Source: Syngnathus acus
Lineage: Eukaryota > Chordata > Actinopteri > Syngnathiformes > Syngnathidae
Direction of reading: 5' to 3'
NCBI RefSeq assembly: GCF_901709675.1
Contig: NC_051095.1
Span: forward strand, 24,808,456-24,872,455
Length of the DNA stretch: 64,000 nt
Notes under the pieces: model-generated
Database searches by the model: none
Told to the model about the DNA's origin: nothing
What the model saw: the letters and a program-made list of their open reading frames with translations, nothing else
Translations under genes and position numbers: made by a program
Part shown: one piece after another, positions 58,508 through 64,000 of the stretch
Layout of the letters: every line of letters begins with the position of its first letter
How positions within the stretch are numbered: position 1 is the first letter of the stretch

Positions 58508-59795
58508 CAGGGGTGGGCAAACTTTTTGACTCGCGGGCCGAACTGGGTTCTAAATTTGGACCGGAGGGCCGAACCAGGAGCAGATGGACGTAGTGTTTGT
58601 GTGAAGTAATATAAGCGACCTGTAAAGGTCATTGCATAAAAGATTTTGGCCTTTAGTAGGTAGTAAAGCATGGACATTCCAAACAAGTTTTTTGAAAACA
58701 AATGCATTTATTAACAGCATTAAAAAAAAAAATCACTAAAAAACTGCTATCAGTGATTCTCATAAAATACGACACTATTATTATGAATAACAGTCTCCAT
58801 CACTTCAGTGCCTGCAGGTCAGATTAATGAAAAATGTTTATCTTATGAGATCACATCAAACAGCAAACATTCTGACCAAATATATCATCTTGAAGAATCG
58901 GTGAAAGCATACATCCAAATAAAGTAATCAAAACGGCAACACGGTGAGGGGTATCTGAACATCAGAGCAGAGTTTTAACTCACAAACACCTGGTAACAGA
59001 GGTGAGGAAACGGGAAACACTTCCTTAAAGCAAGCCTTAAGAACTTTACAGGTTAAGATTAGTCGCAAAAAGGTGGTGCATCAATGTCCTTGAGCATCCT
59101 GCATTGTTTGAAAATGAGAATGGTCGCTAGTTTCAATCCCTGCTATGTGTACAAATCATATTCAAAATGCATTTTTTTACAACAAACTTGAGAGCCTCCC
59201 CTTCATTTTCAGTGGGAACAGTGTTGTTGGTCTCCCTTTTTTGATAGTGCATCATAGTCTGGAGTAAAATTTGTTGTGGCAATTCTTAGGAGAGATCCGT
59301 TTACCTCGATCTGTGACGGGTTGATGTGGCTGAACGTCACGTCGCGTACGTCGAGCCAAATTGGCCACTCTTTTAACATTCGGCACTCACTTCTTTTCTT
59401 CGGGCCACTCATTTTAATGGAAGGATTCCAGGGGAAGGTTTGTGGGTGGCTTTAGCGTCAAACTGTATCTGAAAGCTCAGCGAGCGAATTACAAGAATGC
59501 TGTCGTCACAGCCCACGCTCTAAATTCGGGACTGATACAAATAGAGCGCGAGTGCGCCATGTCCGTACTACTGAGTACGTACGTACACGCACTTGAGTGT
59601 GCACCGAGCTTTCTGACACGGCTTCCGGTAGTAAATGCGCAGGCGAGCGGTTCCCCATCTACTGGGGAAACGCAGTCATTGCAGGCAAAATGACAACAAA
59701 AAAAAGTTTAATACAATTAATTCAGGGTTGGCGGGCCGGATTAAACGGTCCCGTGGGCCGGATGTGGCCCGCGGGCCGTAGTTTGCCCACCCCTG
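58508..59795 (-). mobile_element. nonautonomous hAT element, family H, uninterrupted copy
   Basis: Ends are CAGGGGTGGGCAAACTTTTT and GTAGTTTGCCCACCCCTG with a perfect AGTTAGTA duplication (58500-58507, 59796-59803). It includes the fused transposase frame at 59209-59412 (minus) and carries the region that is duplicated around the L2 LINE at 41.5-46.2 kb only once. Confidence 0.93.
59209..59412 (-). pseudogene. internally deleted hAT transposase, family H
   Basis: The same 67-codon fused frame as at 40827-41030 (MSGPKKRSE to the C-terminal NFTPDYDAL), with only one residue difference seen (ALSKK in place of ALAKK). Confidence 0.68.
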
Positions 59796-60110
59796 AGTTA
59801 GTACCAAGTAGCCAGCGCTCACCAGGAGTCCGTGTTTTTTTTTTTTTTTTTTTTGGCCTTTCCCTGTGCAGCGTCACTTGCAGCGTCTCAGATTTTATCG
59901 TCGCCTTAGTCCTGCTTGTCCATAGTGCGGCCCGCGGGCCAAATCCAGCCCCGGTCAGATTTCATACAGCCCGCAGCTTCGGTTTTATAATCTATTATTT
60001 ATGACCGGCCGGAACTGTCAAACAGAATAAAATAAATCATGAAACTTGAACCTGTAATTCCTCCTAATACCAGAAGGTGGCGGCACCACCCCTCGCCGCT
60101 CATTTCTGCC

Positions 60111-60326
60111 ATGGCGACTGCAAAGAAAACGAGGAATGTTGACATTGAGGAACGTCGCTTTCAAGAGAAATGGGAATTACAATACTTCTTCACTGAAGAT
60201 CAAGGCAATTGTGTTTGTCTAATTTCTAAAGAGACGGTTGCCTTGTTTAAGGATTTCAACCTAAAGAGACACTATCAGACTAAACATGCTAACACATACG
60301 ACAAGCTAACCGCGCTGATAAAGTGA
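60111..60326 (+). pseudogene. hAT transposase N-terminal fragment, family G
   Basis: It reads MATAKKTRNVDIEERRFQEK, FFTEDQGNCVCLISKETV, then FNLKRHYQTKHANTYDKL before a TGA. It has a BED/C2H2-like finger region in which one expected cysteine is serine. The remainder of the transposase is absent. Confidence 0.68.
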
Positions 60327-60698
60327 AGCAGCTCCAAGTTGACACAACACTCACAACAGTGATTCTTCACGCGAGGCTGTGAGTCAAAAGTAAATCAAAA
60401 GTAAATATTACTTAATTTTAAATATTACGAAGTGGCCATGTTAATACTGTTGATGTTATGAACCTGTAGACGTGACACAAACTATTACTTTCTCAAATAT
60501 ATTGTAAATGACAAGAGCAAAATTCACTTGTTTTAAGTTTTAATAACAGCCAACTTTTCATTACTTATAATTCCTGTTTAAAATGTTTATGAGGCAAAAA
60601 TAATTTTAAACTCATGTAAATTTAAGGTATTTCATACAGTTTGTTCAATGTTATCTGACTCTTCAGATATGAATGAAAGGCAGAATTTGTGTTTTTAG

Positions 60699-61463
60699 TA
60701 GGGGTATAAATCGCGGGTTTTGTCACGATACGATATCATATCGATACAAAGAACCACGATACGATATTTGCCGATATCTTAAAGCCTGCTGTGATTCATT
60801 CACGATACATCACGATATAGTGCTCCACGATCGATATTTTTTTATTTTTTTTTTAAATAAAAAATATAGAAAAATATCCTGATTTATAACAATTCATACG
60901 CAAAATCAACAAGGTACTGCAAACTCTTTATTTAGGAAATTACAAGAGTATTGTAGTATACAAAGTGCTTATTTTAACACTGAACTTTATCAAATTCCTA
61001 TATTTTTTCTCATATAAGTAAAGAAAAATGAATATTCTTTCTTTTTTGTAATACCATTAACTTTAAAGTGCATTACTGAACTATTTATTTACAATAATTT
61101 TAATTGTCCGTTGAGCCATCTTTTCTTTGGAATCCAAAGTGCTTCCAAACGAATGACTTGAAGCCCAAAGGGGAGCGAATTTCCTCGTCTTCTTGGACAC
61201 TAGCCATAGCACCAGCCCAGGAGCCGCGTAGTTGTCGGCTCCCCTTTCACGTGCCTGCTCTGCTCACAACACAACACGCCGCGTACTGCTCCCGGAAAGA
61301 GGAAGCAAGCAACAATGAACTGGATTTCAAAATAAAGTCGCGTCTAATGTCCGAGGTCAAACACGGCGATATAAATCGATGTTTACGTTTAGCATCGATG
61401 CCAATAAATCGTAGAGCATTATATCGATTAATCGATGTGTATCGATGAATCGTTACACCCCTA
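60699..61463 (-). mobile_element. Ac-like hAT derivative, family Z, copy 3
   Basis: Ends TAGGGGTATAAATCGCGGG and GATGAATCGTTACACCCCTA are flanked by a perfect GTTTTTAG (60691-60698, 61464-61471). The empty site is visible in the related family G copy near 24525. On the minus strand it keeps the ZBED transposase stub 61207-61100. Confidence 0.94.
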
Positions 61464-62095
61464 GTTTTTAGAGTTGTTCACATCTGCCTGAGTGGCTTAT
61501 ATTTGGTTATTTTGTCATTTAAAAATAAAGACAATTGGGACAATGAAATTTCTTTTATAACCGTGTGTATTTGCATTAAAGTTTTGTAGTTAAAAAATGT
61601 CCGAAAAAACTATTGGCCCCCGGGCCCCTTCACTTTATCAAATCTGGCCCTCCTTGCAAAACGTTTGGACACCCCTGCCTTAGTCCTTGATGTGTGGACA
61701 TTTGAATGAGAAAGTGTCTCTGTCACTGATTATCTTGCAAACGGACACTTGTGTGCGCGTGAACTGGGAAGGGACGGAGGAGGCACGCTCGCAACCGATC
61801 ATGATCGCTGGCTCATGTGCGCGTTCCCGAGCTTCATTTCTGCGGCTCGTTCTGGGGCGCGCAGGTCCCCGCGACAGTGCCAGCGGGCCACTTATTATTG
61901 ATTTTGTGACACAATGCTTCGGGCCAGTTTAAATTTAGGCCAAAGGCGGCCCGCGGGCCGGACTTTGGACACACCTGACCTAGGGCATACAATGTCTTCC
62001 GGCTGGCCGGGAACACATTGGGATCCCCGCGGAACAGCTGGGGAGACATCGGACATGTGACCTGATCGGATAAGCATGAGATGGATGGATTAATA

Positions 62096-63046
62096 CTCAC
62101 CAGTTCTGTCTACGGAGCTTGTATTTTTATCAGTGGGCTTGTGTGATATTTTTTTTCGCCCCAAGTGTGCCAAATCCCCGCAAAATGGCAGGTTGTTAAA
62201 ATAAGCTTTGTGACTAATTGGCCCTATCTCGCCCAAACTCTTCTGTGATAGGTTCCAGCTCACACTGGAGGACAAGTGGTAAAACAAATGGATAAAACAA
62301 TACTGTTTTAAAGTTGGAATTCTTTGGATGAACGGTAGACATCTTAACTTCAAACTAAAAGTTGTGTTAGAGTTGGTGTGTATGTATATGTTCTCTGCAA
62401 CTTAAAACTGATATGAGCATTTTTAATTGGTAGTTGTATGAAAAGGTCGGTACCAGAAAAATTGAAAGGGTCAGGCAGTTGAAACTGCAATGCCTGGCAG
62501 GGCACGATGGAACACTTAGTAACGGTAGTTGAGCTTTTTCATCCATGTGAAAGCTGCATTGTAGAGGTCAGACAGCTTCATTTATATTCTACAGTTGCAA
62601 ATGGAACCACTGCATTTGTTGTATAAGGTCAGTGTTGATTCTATTGTCATTTAATCCTGACCGATTGAAAACTGGTTGATTAGAACAGTTTGCCAATCTT
62701 TATCAAGCCAAGTCACTCATTTTACTTTGGAAAAAACAAGAAGAATTATCATGATTTTGTCTCAATTTACTTACAACTGCCGACTTCCTCGGCATGAAAT
62801 ATGGAGCTGAATGGTGGCTACACAGGTTTATTGTCCCTTCCGCCATCTGATGGAATAGCATTTAGAAATTGTTCTGCCTGTCACTATATTAACTAAAACA
62901 AATAGATTAAAAGGACATATTCATTGAGAGACATTTGTAGGTAATAATACTTATTACAAGAAAATATGAGATATTTATTTCCCTGAACACCCCTGATGAT
63001 ATCTTGACACTAAAAAATAGGTGCCATGTAAACTAAATTGGGAATA
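62096..63046. other. unassigned sequence with a SINE-like tail
   Basis: GATAGGTTCCAGCTCACACT and GGACAAGTGGTAAAACAAAT at 62248-62295 resemble the 3' part of tRNA-derived fish SINEs or RTE tails. No other feature is supported. Confidence 0.4.
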
Positions 63047-63144
63047 CCGTTTTTTTCCATGTATAATACGCACCCTAAAAATGGCATGTTGATGCTGGAA
63101 AAAAGCCTGTACCCATGTATAATACGCACCCAAATTTTGACTCC
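63047..63144. mobile_element. TIR element family C, terminal fragment
   Basis: CCGTTTTTTTCCATGTATAA follows TA and continues with two GTATAATACGCACCC copies, matching the right end of 32134-33399 in reverse. It is cut at a TA by the family D element. Confidence 0.8.
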
Positions 63145-63146
63145 TA

Positions 63147-64000
63147 CCGTATTTTCCGCCCTAAAAGGCGCACCTAAAAACCTAAAGTTTTCTCAAAAGC
63201 CGACAGTGCGCCTTATAGTCCAGTGCGCCTTATATATGGATCAATTGATGAATTTGTTGATCCATACTGGTTGTACACAGTGCTCTGCCAAAATGTTTCA
63301 GTACGTTTTAGTACGACTAGTAAATTACAAGGTCGCATCGCTTCCCAACATTACGGCAACTGTAGTCAGGGGGCGTCACCGAATAGCTGTTGTACCCGCG
63401 AGCTATTTCATTTAAAAATAGGCTGTTCCGTTAATGTTTCGAGTAAATTTACGGATTGATATGGAAGGGAAACATAGGTAAGCAGTACCAACGTGTTAGA
63501 TCGAACTTTAGTCAGTTCCGATCATTTTATAGGAGATCGTTTGAGAAACGCGATTGTTTACACTTTGCTGAGGCTCATGGGAGATTGCGAGCTGAGGCTC
63601 ATGGGACTTTGCGGATGGCTAATGCTATAACGATAGCTGCTATACGTACCAGGCTATTTCATGTCAAAATAGGCTGCTCTGTTAATGTTTCGAGTAAATC
63701 TACGGATCGATATGGAAGGGAAACATAGGTAAGTAGTACCAATGCGTTAGATCGAACTTTAATCAGTTCCGATCATTTTATAGGAGATCGTTTGAGAAAC
63801 GCGATTGTTTACACTTTGCTGAGGCTCATGGGAGATTGCGAGCTGAGGCTCGTGGGACTTTGCGGATGGCTAATGCTATAACGATAGCTGCTATACGTAC
63901 CAGGCTATTTCATGTCAAAATAGGCTGCTCTGTTAATGTTTCGAATAAATCTACGGATCGATATGGAAGGGAAACATAGGTAAGTAGTACCAATGCGTTA
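63147..64000. mobile_element. TIR element family D (CCGTATTTTCCG), running off the window
   Basis: The terminus CCGTATTTTCCGCCCTAAAA is followed by GGCGCACC and by two GTGCGCCTTATA words. TA precedes it at 63145-63146. The interior is a 251-bp tandem repeat. The other end is outside the window. Confidence 0.8.
63410..64000. repeat. 251-bp tandem repeat
   Basis: GGCTGyTCyGTTAATGTTTCG recurs at 63421, 63672 and 63923. Each unit also holds GATATGGAAGGGAAACATAG and TTGAGAAACGCGATTGTTTA. The array continues past the end. Confidence 0.93.

Larger units (their letters stand above)
59912..61677 (+). mobile_element. nonautonomous hAT element, family G, nested copy
   Basis: It begins with a decayed CTGCTTGTCCATAGTGCGGC and ends CGTTTGGACACCCCTG; a perfect CCTTAGTC duplication lies at 59904-59911 and 61678-61685. 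It contains the transposase start at 60111 and the family Z element at 60699-61463. Confidence 0.88.
57985..61977 (-). mobile_element. hAT element, family G, outermost of a nest
   Basis: Ends are CAGGGGTATCCAAACTTTTT and CCGGACTTTGGACACACCTG, flanked by ACCCAGGG (57977-57984) and ACCTAGGG (61978-61985), 7 of 8 matching. Its orientation is opposite to the family G copies at 22356 and 59912. Two further hAT elements sit inside. Confidence 0.85.
57775..62095 (+). mobile_element. RTE-type LINE 3' tail, split by a hAT element
   Basis: Segments 57775-57984 and 61986-62095 together read like the 3' end of RTE/Rex3-type LINEs of fish: GTCGTGACCAAGATTATAAA, GGCTGAAATGAGTTTCCTTG, GGGGCTCAGAG, GGGCATCTGATTTGGATGCC, then GGCTGGCCGGGAACACATTG and CCGGATAAGC-like GATCGGATAAGC with ATGGATGGATT. 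Many mutations mark it as old. Family naming is by recognition. Confidence 0.7.

Overview
This window looks like intergenic, transposon-saturated chromosome of a teleost fish. The basis is the mix of repeats: Rex1-like and L2-like non-LTR retrotransposons, an RTE-type LINE tail, very many hAT elements, palindromic MITEs, long tetranucleotide microsatellites, and a stefin-type cystatin gene with fish-like wording. No bacterial operon, rRNA, CRISPR array or virus was seen. The species cannot be fixed from the sequence; family names below are by recognition of motifs, not by database search.

Layout. 1-2.5 kb: a spliced but frameshifted TTF/DUF4371 hAT transposase sitting in an L2 3' end. 4.4-6.5 kb: a hAT derivative and a repeat with long CTAT/CTGT microsatellites. 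6.9-11.1 kb: an I/jockey-like LINE split cleanly by a hAT element. 12.4-16 kb: a terminal-inverted-repeat (TIR) element carrying a Rex1-like LINE. 16.8-19 kb: a TA-flanked MITE and a hAT MITE with a pogo-like element inside. 19.9-22.1 kb: a second Rex1-like LINE. 22.4-26.9 kb: hAT elements nested in each other, hairpins and a tRNA-like SINE head. 27.7-34 kb: three TIR families, a 0.7-kb palindrome and a ZBED-type hAT. 36.4-39.8 kb: the reverse-oriented copy of the 5.6-6.5 kb repeat, opened by a TIR element that is itself opened by a hAT MITE, then a LINE fragment. 40.4-46.7 kb: a hAT element holding a nearly intact 4.7-kb L2 LINE. 48.5-50.2 kb: the one recognisable host gene, a three-exon cystatin B-like gene with a frameshift. 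52.2-57.6 kb: LINE pieces, including one intact 912-residue ORF on the minus strand, and a hAT element. 57.8-62.1 kb: four levels of nesting inside an RTE tail. 63-64 kb: TIR elements with a 251-bp tandem repeat running off the end.

How the parts relate. Insertions can be ordered in time because targets are cut and flanked by exact duplications (8 bp for hAT, TA for the TIR families). The autonomous LINEs supply reverse transcriptase. Most hAT copies are internal-deletion derivatives that keep only transposase N- or C-terminal shreds and would need a transposase from elsewhere. The strongest items for a second look are a 239-bp direct duplication around the L2 LINE, four TIR families that share one terminal pattern with subterminal arrays, a central-TA target rule across eleven hAT insertions, and the damaged cystatin gene.
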